The notes beneath the pieces are model-generated. The model did no database searches, had not been told where the DNA came from, and saw only the letters and a program-made list of their open reading frames with translations. A stretch of 64,000 nucleotides of DNA from Metaruminococcus_A gallistercoris. Lineage in GTDB: Bacteria > Bacillota > Clostridia > Oscillospirales > Ruminococcaceae. A program made the translations under genes and the position numbers. The DNA lies in assembly GCA_904394975.1 (NCBI GenBank), contig CAJFNQ010000025.1:1-64000 (forward strand). The letters run 5' to 3'. Below are positions 51,691 through 60,264 of this stretch, one piece after another; the stretch's first letter is position 1, and each line of letters opens with the position of its first letter.

Positions 51691-52968
51691 TTGGAAAAAC
51701 TGTTTTGCACCGGCTTTGGGCCGGCAGATATCCTGTTGCCAAAAAAAGAATATGAGGCCGTTTGGAGCGTGGTCGCCTGCGACCAATACACCTCTGAACC
51801 GGAATACTGGGAAGAGACACAGCGCATCGTAGGCGATGCGCCCAGCACGCTCAAGCTCATTTTTCCGGAAATTTACCTGGGAGAACAGGGGTTTGAAGAA
51901 CGAATCACCCATATTCACGCCACTATGGAAGAATATTTGTCCCAGGGCGTATTCCGTACGCTTGAAAACGCGCTGATTTTGGTGCGCCGCACCCAGGCGG
52001 ATGGAAAGGTCCGCACCGGTCTAGTGGGCGCGGTCGACCTGGAGTGCTACGATTACGCAAAAGGTTCGGTTTCCCCCATCCGCGCAACCGAAGGAACCGT
52101 GTTGGAGCGAATTCCGCCGCGGGTGAAAATCCGAAACGGCGCGGCGCTTGAACTGCCCCACATCATGCTGCTCACGGATGACCCGAATCAAACGGTAATC
52201 GAACCGTTGTCTGAACAGCGGGATGAATTTGAAAAGCTATATGACATCCCGCTGATGCAAAACGGCGGACGGGTGGAAGGCTGGCTGGTGCCGGAAAGCG
52301 AACACGGCAAGGTTGCTTCCGCGCTTTCTGCCCTCGCAGATGGGAAAGCATTTGCGGCACGTTATAAAAAGCCGGAATCAGAATGCCTCGTTTACGCGGT
52401 TGGGGATGGCAATCACTCGCTCGCGACAGCAAAAGCCTGCTATGAACAGCTCAAACAATCCGCCGGAGAAGACGCGGCAAAAGCATCCCCCGCACGGTAC
52501 GCGCTGGTCGAACTGGTCAATCTGCACGATAAAGCGCTGGAGTTCGAAGCCATCCACCGGGTGGTGTTCGGTGTGGAGCCGGAAAACCTTCTCGGCGCGC
52601 TCCGCCAGCGGTACAACGTAGCCGAAAGAGCTGTGGAAGGCGGTCAGAGCTTTACCTACCTGTATGGTGACAAAAAGGGTGTTTTGACGGTGCTCAACCC
52701 AGAAGCCAATCTCACCGTCGGCACATTGCAGCGGTTTTTAGACGAATATTGTGCCGAACGCGGCGGGGAGACCGACTACATCCATGGAGCGGATGTAGTG
52801 GAAAAGCTTTCTAAAAAGCCGAATACCATCGGTTTTCTTCTGCCGGATATGGGTAAAAGCGAACTTTTCCCCACTGTCATTTTCGACTCCGCTCTGCCGC
52901 GTAAGACCTTTTCCATGGGGCATGCGTGGGATAAGCGGTACTATCTGGAAGCGCGGAAGATTCGATAG
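51691..52968 (+). CDS. DUF1015 family protein
   Basis: A 425-residue cytoplasmic protein of the DUF1015 family. The early segment FGPADILLPKKEYEAVWSVVACDQYTSEPEYW and the later YAVGDGNHSLATAKACYEQ and VVFGVEPENLL are the recognisable parts. Members occur widely in anaerobes, often near serine or one-carbon genes, and no activity is established. The start is TTG behind AAGGAAG. It follows glpK by 24 bases and is probably cotranscribed with it. Confidence 0.85.
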   Translation: MEKLFCTGFGPADILLPKKEYEAVWSVVACDQYTSEPEYWEETQRIVGDAPSTLKLIFPEIYLGEQGFEERITHIHATMEEYLSQGVFRTLENALILVRRTQADGKVRTGLVGAVDLECYDYAKGSVSPIRATEGTVLERIPPRVKIRNGAALELPHIMLLTDDPNQTVIEPLSEQRDEFEKLYDIPLMQNGGRVEGWLVPESEHGKVASALSALADGKAFAARYKKPESECLVYAVGDGNHSLATAKACYEQLKQSAGEDAAKASPARYALVELVNLHDKALEFEAIHRVVFGVEPENLLGALRQRYNVAERAVEGGQSFTYLYGDKKGVLTVLNPEANLTVGTLQRFLDEYCAERGGETDYIHGADVVEKLSKKPNTIGFLLPDMGKSELFPTVIFDSALPRKTFSMGHAWDKRYYLEARKIR

Positions 52969-53052
52969 ATTGCCTTTTGGTCTGATTGACCGATTTCCGC
53001 AAAAAGCAGCCCGGTAAAACAGGCAACTTTCCACAAACTATGCGCCGGACGG

Positions 53053-53081
53053 TTGACATTTTGTACCCGCATTGCTATGAT
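53053..53081 (+). promoter_or_regulatory. Sigma-A promoter for thrS
   Basis: TTGACA, 17-base spacer, TATGAT, directly before the T-box leader. Confidence 0.8.
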
Positions 53082-53087
53082 GATACC

Positions 53088-53345
53088 AGTAAAGTGTTGA
53101 AAAGGACATGGCAGAACCTGCCGGCCTGTCAGAGAACGCCGCCTTTGTGCTGTGAGCGGCGCCGGGCTTTGGGTTTTGTTACCACCTTGGAGCGTGCGGC
53201 AACCGGTTTTCCGGCATAACCGCAACGGAGTTCCGGCACTCCGTTACCAAAAACCGCGAGCTGGCGGAATGTTTTCCGCAAGTTGGGTGGAACCGTGAAG
53301 CGTTAAGCCTCATCCCAATAAACCGTGGGATGAGGCTTTTTGTTT
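53088..53345 (+). promoter_or_regulatory. T-box leader, threonine-specific
   Basis: The T-box sequence TTGGGTGGAACCG is at 53283-53295, followed by the terminator with 13-base arms AAGCCTCATCCCA and TGGGATGAGGCTT and a T-run (53305-53345). Stem I elements AGAGAAC and GCTGTGAGC are present, and the specifier region reads GTTACCACC with the Thr codon ACC at 53181-53183. Uncharged tRNA-Thr would permit read-through into thrS. The segment 52969-53052 holds no feature I can support. Confidence 0.9.
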
Positions 53346-53459
53346 TTCTTCTGCCGGCGGGAATCCTGTGGTGATATGCCACACCGTTTTATAAAAATGC
53401 AAGGCGGATTTCTCACACCTTACTCAAATAAATGCGTTTGGAAAGGAACGTGACAAAGC

Positions 53460-55385
53460 ATGATTCAGGTAACATTAAAAGGCGGCGTTGTAAAAGAGTA
53501 CGAAGCCGGCATTACCGCTGCTGACGTTGCAAAAGACCTCGGCATGGGGCTTTACAAAGCGGCATGCGGATGCAAAGTAAACGGAAAGGTCTGCGACCTG
53601 CGCACCCCGCTTAGCGAAGACTGCCATCTCGCCATTCTGACCTTCGATGATGAAGAGGGAAAAAAGATTTTCTGGCACACCTCTTCTCATCTGCTGGCGC
53701 AGGCTGTAAAACAGCTGTTCCCGCAGGCGAAGCTCGCCATCGGACCGGCGATTGAAAACGGTTTCTATTACGACTTTGACGTTAAGACCCCGTTTACAAC
53801 CGAAGACCTCGCCAAAATCGAGGCACAGATGAAAAAGAACGCAAAAGCAAACCCGGACCTTGTTCGTTTTGAGCTTTCTCCGGAAGAAGCAAAACAGAAA
53901 ATGGAAGAGGCCGGCGAACCTTATAAAGTGGAGCTAATTGAGGAGCACGCATCCAAAGGCGAACCCATCAGCTTTTACACACTGGGTGATTTTACCGATC
54001 TCTGCGCCGGCCCGCATTTAACGAACACCGCCGGCATCAAAGCGGTCAAACTGACCAGCAGCACCGGCGCGTACTGGCGTGGTGACGCGAAAAAACAGCA
54101 GCTCTGCCGCATTTACGGGGTATCCTTCCCCAAAGCAAGCGAGCTGGAAGCTCATCTCACCATGCTGGAAGAAGCCAAAAAGCGCGACCACAACAAACTG
54201 GGCCGTGACCTGGAGCTGTTCACCACTTCGGAACTGATCGGCCAGGGACTGCCCATCATGCTGCCGAAAGGCGCGAAGATTCTGCAGATCCTTCAGCGGT
54301 TCGTGGAAGATGAAGAAGCCCGCCGCGGCTGGCTGCTCACCAAAACCCCATTTATGGCAAAAAGTGACCTGTACAAGGTTTCCGGCCACTGGGATCATTA
54401 TAAAGACGGCATGTTTGTATTGGGCGATGAGGAAAAAGACAGCGAGGTTTTCGCGCTCCGTCCAATGACCTGCCCGTTCCAGTATCAGGCATACCTCAAC
54501 AAGCCGCGTTCCTACCGTGACCTGCCGCTGCGGTACAACGAAACATCCACCCTCTTCCGCAATGAGGCGAGCGGCGAAATGCACGGACTGATCCGTGTGC
54601 GTCAGTTCACCATCTCGGAAGGGCATCTGATGTGTACCCCGGCACAGCTTGAGGATGAGTTCAAATCCTGCCTGGAACTCGCTATTTTCATGCTCAAAAA
54701 GGTCGGTCTTTACGAAGATGTTTCCTACCGTTTCTCCATGTGGGACCCGAACGACCGTGAGAAATACATCGGCACCGAGGAACAGTGGGATGAGGCACAG
54801 GGCGCCATGCGTAAAATCCTTGATCACCTGGGTCTGGATTACAAAGAAGGCGTCGGCGAAGCGGCGTTCTACGGTCCGAAGCTGGATATCCAGATCAAAA
54901 ACGTACACGGCAAAGAGGATACCCTCATCACCATCCAGATCGATCAGATGCTGGCGGAAAAATTCGGCATGGAATATGTGGATGCAGACGGTACTAAAAA
55001 GCACCCGTACATCATCCACCGTACCTCCATCGGCTGCTACGAGCGCACCCTCGCGCTGCTGATTGAAAAATACGCAGGCGCGTTCCCGCTCTGGCTCGCT
55101 CCGGTACAGGTCAAGGTCATCCCCATCAGTGAAAAGCACCTGGACTACGCGCAGAGCGTTGCGGATGAACTGGCGAAACTGGGCGTGCGTGTGGAAACCG
55201 ACAAGCGCAATGAAAAAGTCGGCTACAAAATCCGCGAGGCACAGCTGGAAAAGGTTCCGTATATGCTCATCGTGGGCGACAAGGAAGCCGAAGAGAAAAC
55301 CGTTTCGGTTCGCGACCGCGGCGAAGGCGATCTGGGTTCGATGGATCTGGACACATTCCTCAAAAAATACCGCGAAGCACTTTAA
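53460..55385 (+). CDS. thrS: Threonyl-tRNA synthetase
   Basis: A 641-residue class II synthetase. TGS domain (1-62), the editing domain with HTSSHLLAQAVKQLFPQAK and CAGPHLTNTAGIKAVKL, catalytic core with the zinc ligands in RPMTCPFQYQAYLN (Cys) and HRTSIGCYERTLALLIE (motif 3), and anticodon-binding domain at the C-terminus (VIPISEKHLDYAQSV). Normal length. AAAGGAACG precedes the ATG. Controlled by the T-box upstream. Confidence 0.97.
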   Translation: MIQVTLKGGVVKEYEAGITAADVAKDLGMGLYKAACGCKVNGKVCDLRTPLSEDCHLAILTFDDEEGKKIFWHTSSHLLAQAVKQLFPQAKLAIGPAIENGFYYDFDVKTPFTTEDLAKIEAQMKKNAKANPDLVRFELSPEEAKQKMEEAGEPYKVELIEEHASKGEPISFYTLGDFTDLCAGPHLTNTAGIKAVKLTSSTGAYWRGDAKKQQLCRIYGVSFPKASELEAHLTMLEEAKKRDHNKLGRDLELFTTSELIGQGLPIMLPKGAKILQILQRFVEDEEARRGWLLTKTPFMAKSDLYKVSGHWDHYKDGMFVLGDEEKDSEVFALRPMTCPFQYQAYLNKPRSYRDLPLRYNETSTLFRNEASGEMHGLIRVRQFTISEGHLMCTPAQLEDEFKSCLELAIFMLKKVGLYEDVSYRFSMWDPNDREKYIGTEEQWDEAQGAMRKILDHLGLDYKEGVGEAAFYGPKLDIQIKNVHGKEDTLITIQIDQMLAEKFGMEYVDADGTKKHPYIIHRTSIGCYERTLALLIEKYAGAFPLWLAPVQVKVIPISEKHLDYAQSVADELAKLGVRVETDKRNEKVGYKIREAQLEKVPYMLIVGDKEAEEKTVSVRDRGEGDLGSMDLDTFLKKYREAL

Positions 55386-55405
55386 ATACAAACTGCATAC
55401 AACAA

Positions 55406-55440
55406 CCGCCTGTTTCATGCTTGAAGCAGGCGGCTGTTTT
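55406..55440 (+). terminator. Terminator after thrS
   Basis: Stem CCGCCTG/CAGGCGG, further paired inside by TTC/GAA, then CTGTTTTTT. Confidence 0.8.
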
Positions 55441-55567
55441 TTATCATGCTTTTGCCTTTCACGCCTCAAAACCGGGCAATGCTGAATAACGATCCCAGTC
55501 TATACGCAGAAGCCAAAAAGGAACAAAAAACACCTCGCCAAACGGATAAAAACCATTTTAAAAATAG

Positions 55568-55605
55568 AAAAGGACGGCGGAAATCCTTTCCGTCGTCCTT
55601 TTTTG
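55568..55605. terminator. Terminator downstream of the Nudix gene
   Basis: Arms AAAAGGACGGCGGAA and TTCCGTCGTCCTTTT with one mismatch, flanked by A and T runs; it can serve the minus-strand Nudix gene and act as a second stop for thrS. Confidence 0.8.
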
Positions 55606-55614
55606 AACGAAACA

Positions 55615-56019
55615 TTATTTAATGACCTGTTTTGCTTTATTGACAAGCTGTTTGTCATTATCATAGGTCAAAATGGTATGTGCCCGATTGATCTCTACCC
55701 ACTTGATCTGTGAGATTTCTTCTTCCTGCGGCGTATAGTCATAGTTCTGCGCGCGGGCGATGAAATAGATCACATCCTTCTGAGTATCTTTTTTCGGTGA
55801 ATAGGAGATCACTTCGCGAAAGCTCGGGTCGATGATCACATCAATCCCCGTTTCTTCCTTGATCTCCCGCAAGGCGGTTTCCTCTTCGGTTTCCCCAGGC
55901 TCCACATGCCCTTTCGGGAACGACCAGTGCCCGCCGTTGGCGTGCTTGATCAAGAGCAGTTCGGTATTTCCGTGGAACCGGCGGAATACCAATGCTCCGC
56001 ATGATTTTTCCATTGTCAT
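55615..56019 (-). CDS. Nudix hydrolase
   Basis: A 134-residue pyrophosphohydrolase. The Nudix box GX5EX7REUXEEXGU is complete at residues 37-59 (GHVEPGETEEETALREIK, then EETGI). EKSCGALVFRR at the start and the small size resemble the diadenosine polyphosphate hydrolase branch (Ap4A, MutT-like). The ATG at 56019 has GCGAGGAA about 5 bases upstream; the start 15 bases further out is rejected. It is monocistronic. Confidence 0.9.
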   Translation of the reverse strand: MTMEKSCGALVFRRFHGNTELLLIKHANGGHWSFPKGHVEPGETEEETALREIKEETGIDVIIDPSFREVISYSPKKDTQKDVIYFIARAQNYDYTPQEEEISQIKWVEINRAHTILTYDNDKQLVNKAKQVIK

Positions 56020-56148
56020 AAACGTTCCTCGCATCCATATATAATAACTGGTTCCATTATAACACGTTTTGCCAAAAATGTCATAACGTTCATAAAGTTT
56101 TAATTTTTATTTTCAAAAATTCCTGTTTCTTTTAAACCGGCCCGGCAA

Positions 56149-56185
56149 AAAACGGAAGTCCGCTTTTGCCGCAGACCTCCGTTTT
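56149..56185 (-). terminator. Terminator of the nrdJ unit
   Basis: On the minus-strand RNA AAAACGGAGGTCTGC pairs with GCGGACTTCCGTTTT through two G-U pairs, followed by TTTG. It lies 13 bases past the nucleotidyltransferase stop. Confidence 0.75.
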
Positions 56186-56197
56186 GACCGATTGCTT

Positions 56198-56902
56198 TCA
56201 TGATTCTACAGAAGCACCATACTGGCGCACCAACGCTCCGGACCAGTTCAAAAGCTGTTCCAACACTTGATTTTGCTCATTTGCAGGAAGCTTTTTGAAA
56301 CCGCGCAAAGCGGTATATATTTTTAACAGTTCTTGTTTCTGCCCGGTTGCCGTGTGAAAGAGTTCTTCCAGCCGCTGAGGATATTCCCCTGTTTCACAAA
56401 GCCGCTGTGCCTGCAGAATGAACCGGGCGGACTTGAGAAGCCCTGAAAGAGTCTGTTCATCACATCCATACAGCAAACAGTGACAGGTCATGTGATAAAC
56501 TCCACACGCGCCGGACAAAACCGCTTGTGCCGCATCCTCCGCGGACGGAACCGGAAAAATATCCTCCAACTGCCCATAAAAAGGAAGAGTACTGTAATAG
56601 AACGAGAGACGATCAGCTGAGTCCCAGCAGGCAAGCTCCTGCCTGCCGGAAACAAAGCCGCACAGTTCACCTTGCTCCGGCATTCCGGAATACACCAAAC
56701 GGATATGGGAAAGGTCTTCAGCAGACAGACAATCGAGCACCACGACCGGGTCGATATCACTCAGACTGTCTTCCTCCCCGCGTGCCCGGCTTCCCTGAAG
56801 CCCGATAAAAATCAACCGTTCACCGAACTCCCGCAAAAGCGACCCGGTCAGCTGCTGCATCCATTCCCGTGAGGCGGGAGCAACCGTTTCACTCAGCTGC
56901 AT
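56198..56902 (-). CDS. Nucleotidyltransferase-domain protein
   Basis: A 234-residue protein with the polymerase-beta-like nucleotidyltransferase motif GSRARGEEDSLSDIDPVVVLD (about residues 37-57), giving the GS and DxD metal-binding pair. The rest is helical, as in kanamycin- or lincosamide-type nucleotidyltransferases and MNT toxin-antitoxin partners; no HEPN partner gene is next to it. The substrate is unknown. The ATG overlaps the nrdJ stop by 10 bases and lacks a strong binding site, so translation is probably coupled to nrdJ. Confidence 0.78.
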   Translation of the reverse strand: MQLSETVAPASREWMQQLTGSLLREFGERLIFIGLQGSRARGEEDSLSDIDPVVVLDCLSAEDLSHIRLVYSGMPEQGELCGFVSGRQELACWDSADRLSFYYSTLPFYGQLEDIFPVPSAEDAAQAVLSGACGVYHMTCHCLLYGCDEQTLSGLLKSARFILQAQRLCETGEYPQRLEELFHTATGQKQELLKIYTALRGFKKLPANEQNQVLEQLLNWSGALVRQYGASVES

Positions 56903-59160
56903 TTACTGTACCCGCAGTTGCGGCAAACCACACAGCCGCCTTCATGTTCAACAACAGCACCGCATTCCGGGCAGTATTTAAACCCTTTATCCGCATTGCC
57001 GGCAGGCTCGCCCTTTTTCTTTTCCGGAGCTTGCGGAATGCTTGGGATGACCGGCGGCATCCCCTCTGTCTTACCGGATTTGATGAGGTCGTCCACCTTT
57101 TTGATGACTTTCGCGATACCGTCCGGACAGGAGGTACATTTCATCCCCTGCTGACGAACCGTAGACGGGCAGCGGATGCCCTTGAGCTGGTCGAGAATCT
57201 CCTCCACCGAAATACCGGAACGAAGAGCGATGGAAGCAAGTCTTGCTGTCGCTTCCGACTGGGACGGGCATCCTCCCGCTTTTCCAGTACTGGTGAACAC
57301 CTCACAGATACCGTTTTCATCGTAGTTAACGGTAACATACAGGTTGCCGCAGCCAATCTTGACCCTCTCGGTAAATCCGCTGGTGACTTCCGGGCGGGGA
57401 CGCGGCGTGATGTTCTGGGCAAATTCCGGTTCTTCCTTCTCATCCCCGCGCTTTACTTTACCAATGTTGAGCACCTGGCTGTCACGCGAGCCGTCACGAT
57501 AAATTGTGACGCCTTTGCACCCAAGGCGGTAAGCCAGGTCGTACACCTCACGCACCTCGTCTACCGTAGCGCTGTTCTGGAAGTTCACCGTTTTGGAAAC
57601 CGCGTTGTCGGTGTGATGCTGGAAACCCGCCTGCATCCGGACATGGTACTCCGGGCTGACGTCATGCGAGCAAACGAACACCCGGCGGATATCTTCCGGA
57701 ATCTCCGGAATATGAGCAAGGGTGCCTTCCGAAGCAATCTTGCGCATCAGCGCTTCCGAGTACAAACCGCGTTTTTGCAGTGTATCCTTCAAAATGGGGT
57801 TGACTTCGACCATTTCGGTGTTATCCATAACATTGCGGATGAACGCAAACGCAAACACCGGTTCAACGCCGGAGCTGACTCCCGCAATGATGGAAAGTGT
57901 ACCGGTCGGCGCAATGGTCGTGACCGTAGCGTTGCGCACCGGCTGCCCGTTTTTCAGGGTGCTCTGCTCAAACAGCGGGAAGGTGCCGCGGGTTTCCGCC
58001 AGCTTACGGCTGGTCTCCCAGCCGATGTTGTGGATAAAGCCCATCACCTTTTCGCCCAGCGCAACGCCTTCCTCCGAATTGTAAGGGATGCCGAGCCGCA
58101 GCAGCATATCGGCAAAGCCCATAACGCCAAGCCCGATCTTACGAAGCTGCTTTGTCGTCTCATCAATTTTGGGAATCGGATATTTATTGACCTCGATGAC
58201 ATTATCCAGAAAATGCACTGCCGTGCGGACTGTTTTTTCCAAACGGTCGTAATTGATCACATAGCCGTTCGGGGTCTCATCCAGCATAGCAACCAGATTG
58301 ATGGAACCCAGGTTGCAGGACTCGTACGGCAGAAGCGGCTGTTCCCCGCACGGATTGGTGCTTTCAATCTCAGCAATATCCGGCACCACATTGTCCCGGT
58401 TGAGACGGTCCAAAAAGATGATGCCCGGCTCACCGTTGCGCCATGCGCTCTCTACAATCTTGCCGTAAACCTCACGCGCGCGAAGACTTCCCACTGTTTC
58501 TTTGGTGGACGGATCAACGAGCGGATAGGTTTCATCGGCCTCTACCGCCTGCATGAACCGCTCGGTAATACCAACCGAAATATTAAAGTTGGTAATTTCA
58601 GCGTTGTCTTTTTTACAGTCAATAAATGCAAGAATATCCGGGTGATCGACCCGCAGAATACCCATGTTCGCCCCACGGCGGGTACCGCCCTGCTTAACCG
58701 CCTCGGTCGCCATGTTAAAGACCTTCATAAAACTGATCGGGCCGCTCGCGACTCCACCGGTAGAATTGACCGTAGCGCCGGCCGGACGAAGACGGGAGAA
58801 GGAAAATCCTGTTCCTCCGCCGGATTTGTGGATGAGCGCCGCCTGTTTGATGGCTTCAAAAATCCCTTCCATGCTGTCTTCCACCGGCAGAACAAAGCAG
58901 GCGGAAAGCTGGCCGAGCGGACGGCCCGCGTTCATCAAAGTCGGGGAATTGGGCAAAAACTCAAGGTTGGTCATCATTTCATAAAAACGAGCCGACACCG
59001 CGGAAACATCCGCTTTTGGGTCAAAATGACTGTCTGCCGACGCGATCGCATCCGCGACACGGCGAAACAAACCTTCTACCGTTTCCATCGGATCGCCGTG
59101 TTCATCTTTTGCCAGATACCGGCGCTCCAGCACCAGTTCCGCATTTTTATTAATTTTCAT
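56893..59160 (-). CDS. nrdJ: Adenosylcobalamin-dependent ribonucleotide reductase
   Basis: A 755-residue class II reductase making deoxyribonucleotides without oxygen dependence. SGGGTGFSFSRLRP near residue 115 and ESTNPCGEQPLLPYESCNLGSINL near 280 hold the active-site cysteine and NxxCxE-type residues; TGTLSIIAGVSSG is near 415. The C-terminal 30 residues carry a zinc-ribbon (YCPECGAV, CVVCRNCGYSKCS) that serves as thiol shuttle in this subfamily. No cobalamin riboswitch was seen in the short gap upstream. AGGGGATC precedes the ATG. Confidence 0.95.
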   Translation of the reverse strand: MKINKNAELVLERRYLAKDEHGDPMETVEGLFRRVADAIASADSHFDPKADVSAVSARFYEMMTNLEFLPNSPTLMNAGRPLGQLSACFVLPVEDSMEGIFEAIKQAALIHKSGGGTGFSFSRLRPAGATVNSTGGVASGPISFMKVFNMATEAVKQGGTRRGANMGILRVDHPDILAFIDCKKDNAEITNFNISVGITERFMQAVEADETYPLVDPSTKETVGSLRAREVYGKIVESAWRNGEPGIIFLDRLNRDNVVPDIAEIESTNPCGEQPLLPYESCNLGSINLVAMLDETPNGYVINYDRLEKTVRTAVHFLDNVIEVNKYPIPKIDETTKQLRKIGLGVMGFADMLLRLGIPYNSEEGVALGEKVMGFIHNIGWETSRKLAETRGTFPLFEQSTLKNGQPVRNATVTTIAPTGTLSIIAGVSSGVEPVFAFAFIRNVMDNTEMVEVNPILKDTLQKRGLYSEALMRKIASEGTLAHIPEIPEDIRRVFVCSHDVSPEYHVRMQAGFQHHTDNAVSKTVNFQNSATVDEVREVYDLAYRLGCKGVTIYRDGSRDSQVLNIGKVKRGDEKEEPEFAQNITPRPRPEVTSGFTERVKIGCGNLYVTVNYDENGICEVFTSTGKAGGCPSQSEATARLASIALRSGISVEEILDQLKGIRCPSTVRQQGMKCTSCPDGIAKVIKKVDDLIKSGKTEGMPPVIPSIPQAPEKKKGEPAGNADKGFKYCPECGAVVEHEGGCVVCRNCGYSKCS

Positions 59161-59198
59161 GTTGATCCCCTCTATCTTGTATTTAAAAATTCAAGCTA

Positions 59199-59214
59199 AC
59201 ACAAGATAATGTAT
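59199..59214 (-). promoter_or_regulatory. Candidate NrdR box
   Basis: ACACAAGATAATGTAT matches 13 of 16 positions of the known NrdR consensus (ACACWATATATWGTGT type). It overlaps the -10 of the nrdJ promoter. Only one copy was found, whereas NrdR boxes usually come in pairs. Confidence 0.3.
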
Positions 59215-59236
59215 CACAAATACGTTAAAAAAACAA
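59208..59236 (-). promoter_or_regulatory. Sigma-A promoter for nrdJ
   Basis: Minus strand TTGTTT, 17-base spacer, TACATT preceded by TGA (extended -10), about 47 bases before the start. Confidence 0.5.
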
Positions 59237-59390
59237 TTCACTTTTAAAAAGATGTCCTTAAAAGTCAAAAATGCAAACCATTTTTGCACGGAATGGTTTG
59301 ACAGGTTCCGGCAATAAACGCAGAGAATACGGTACATAATAAAGAGGAACAGGACGCAAAACGCCCGGAAGTAAAAAATGGAGGATCAAC

Positions 59391-60182
59391 ATGAAACAGG
59401 CTTTCAAAATCACCATGCTCGTTTGCGCGGTTGGCGCATTGACCGCCGCCAGCGTCGCATTATCACAAAACCGGGTGCCGGAAACAGTAAACGCGGCAGA
59501 ACTTTCGGATTCTGGCGGAGTTTTGGCACAGAGTGAGCTTTTTCTCACGCTCCCGGAAAAGGAGGAGTCTATGGAAAACAGCAGCGACAAAGCCACAGAG
59601 ACCTTAACATCCCCTTCAGAAGACTGGAGGCTGCTCCTTGTGAATTCCACCCATCCCGTACCGGAAGGGTATCAAGTTGAGCTGGAGTATGTCCAGTCAG
59701 ATTACCGGATGGATGCCAGAGTGACCGAAGATATGAAAGCTATGATTGACGCTGCAAAAGAAGATGGTATTAATCTTTGGGTATTGTCCGCATACCGCAC
59801 ACAGGAATACCAGCAGAGTTTATTTGAGCAGAATGTTCGTCAGCTTCAAGCACAGGGAATGACCCAAGAGGAAGCAACCGCTGAAACAGCGGCAAATGTT
59901 GCCGTACCGGGTACCAGTGAGCATCAGACCGGCCTCGCCGCGGACATCATGTGCGCGGAATGGACCGGCGGCATCACCGAAGACTTTGCAGAAACCGAAG
60001 CTTATGCCTGGCTGCATACCCATTGTGCCGAATATGGATTCATCGAGCGTTACCCGAAGGATAAAACCGAGATCACAAAAATCGTTTATGAGCCCTGGCA
60101 TTACCGCTATGTTGGAAAAGAACACGCAGAAACAATCATGGAACAGGGCATTACACTGGAAGAATACCTCGGTATGATGTAA
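59391..60182 (+). CDS. VanY-type D-alanyl-D-alanine carboxypeptidase
   Basis: A 263-residue secreted peptidase. A signal peptide (1-33, ITMLVCAVGALTAASVAL) is followed by a 50-residue linker. The M15B catalytic core has SAYRTQEYQQSLF, the zinc ligands His and Asp in PGTSEHQTGLAADIM (about 174-188), and the catalytic Glu and third ligand in EPWHYRYVG near 230. It trims the terminal D-Ala of cell-wall stem peptides. No vancomycin-resistance ligase gene is present, so this is a wall-remodelling enzyme. GGAGGAT precedes the ATG. Monocistronic, with no clear promoter recognised. Confidence 0.9.
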   Translation: MKQAFKITMLVCAVGALTAASVALSQNRVPETVNAAELSDSGGVLAQSELFLTLPEKEESMENSSDKATETLTSPSEDWRLLLVNSTHPVPEGYQVELEYVQSDYRMDARVTEDMKAMIDAAKEDGINLWVLSAYRTQEYQQSLFEQNVRQLQAQGMTQEEATAETAANVAVPGTSEHQTGLAADIMCAEWTGGITEDFAETEAYAWLHTHCAEYGFIERYPKDKTEITKIVYEPWHYRYVGKEHAETIMEQGITLEEYLGMM

Positions 60183-60211
60183 AGGCTGAATCTCCCGGCC
60201 CCAATCAAATA

Positions 60212-60250
60212 AAAAATGCGTTTCCGCTTTTAAAACGGAAACGCATTTTT
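60212..60250. terminator. Bidirectional terminator between the VanY and GH51 genes
   Basis: Perfect 15-bp arms (AAAAATGCGTTTCCG and complement) around CTTTTAAAA, with A and T runs on both sides. Confidence 0.9.
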
Positions 60251-60264
60251 CTTAGAGATCTTTT

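Noticed and set aside
54018..55469. Long minus-strand open frame (483 codons) opposite thrS
   Set aside because: It mirrors thrS across its catalytic core, runs over the terminator and has no family signature.
56869..59199. Long plus-strand open frame (776 codons) opposite nrdJ
   Set aside because: It is antisense to an unambiguous nrdJ gene, has no ribosome binding site and its translation shows no recognisable domain. Codon bias of the real gene leaves the opposite frame open.
59161..59390. Cobalamin riboswitch before nrdJ
   Set aside because: The gap is only 230 bases and shared with the divergent VanY-type gene; no B12-box was seen and the promoter sits 47 bases from the start.
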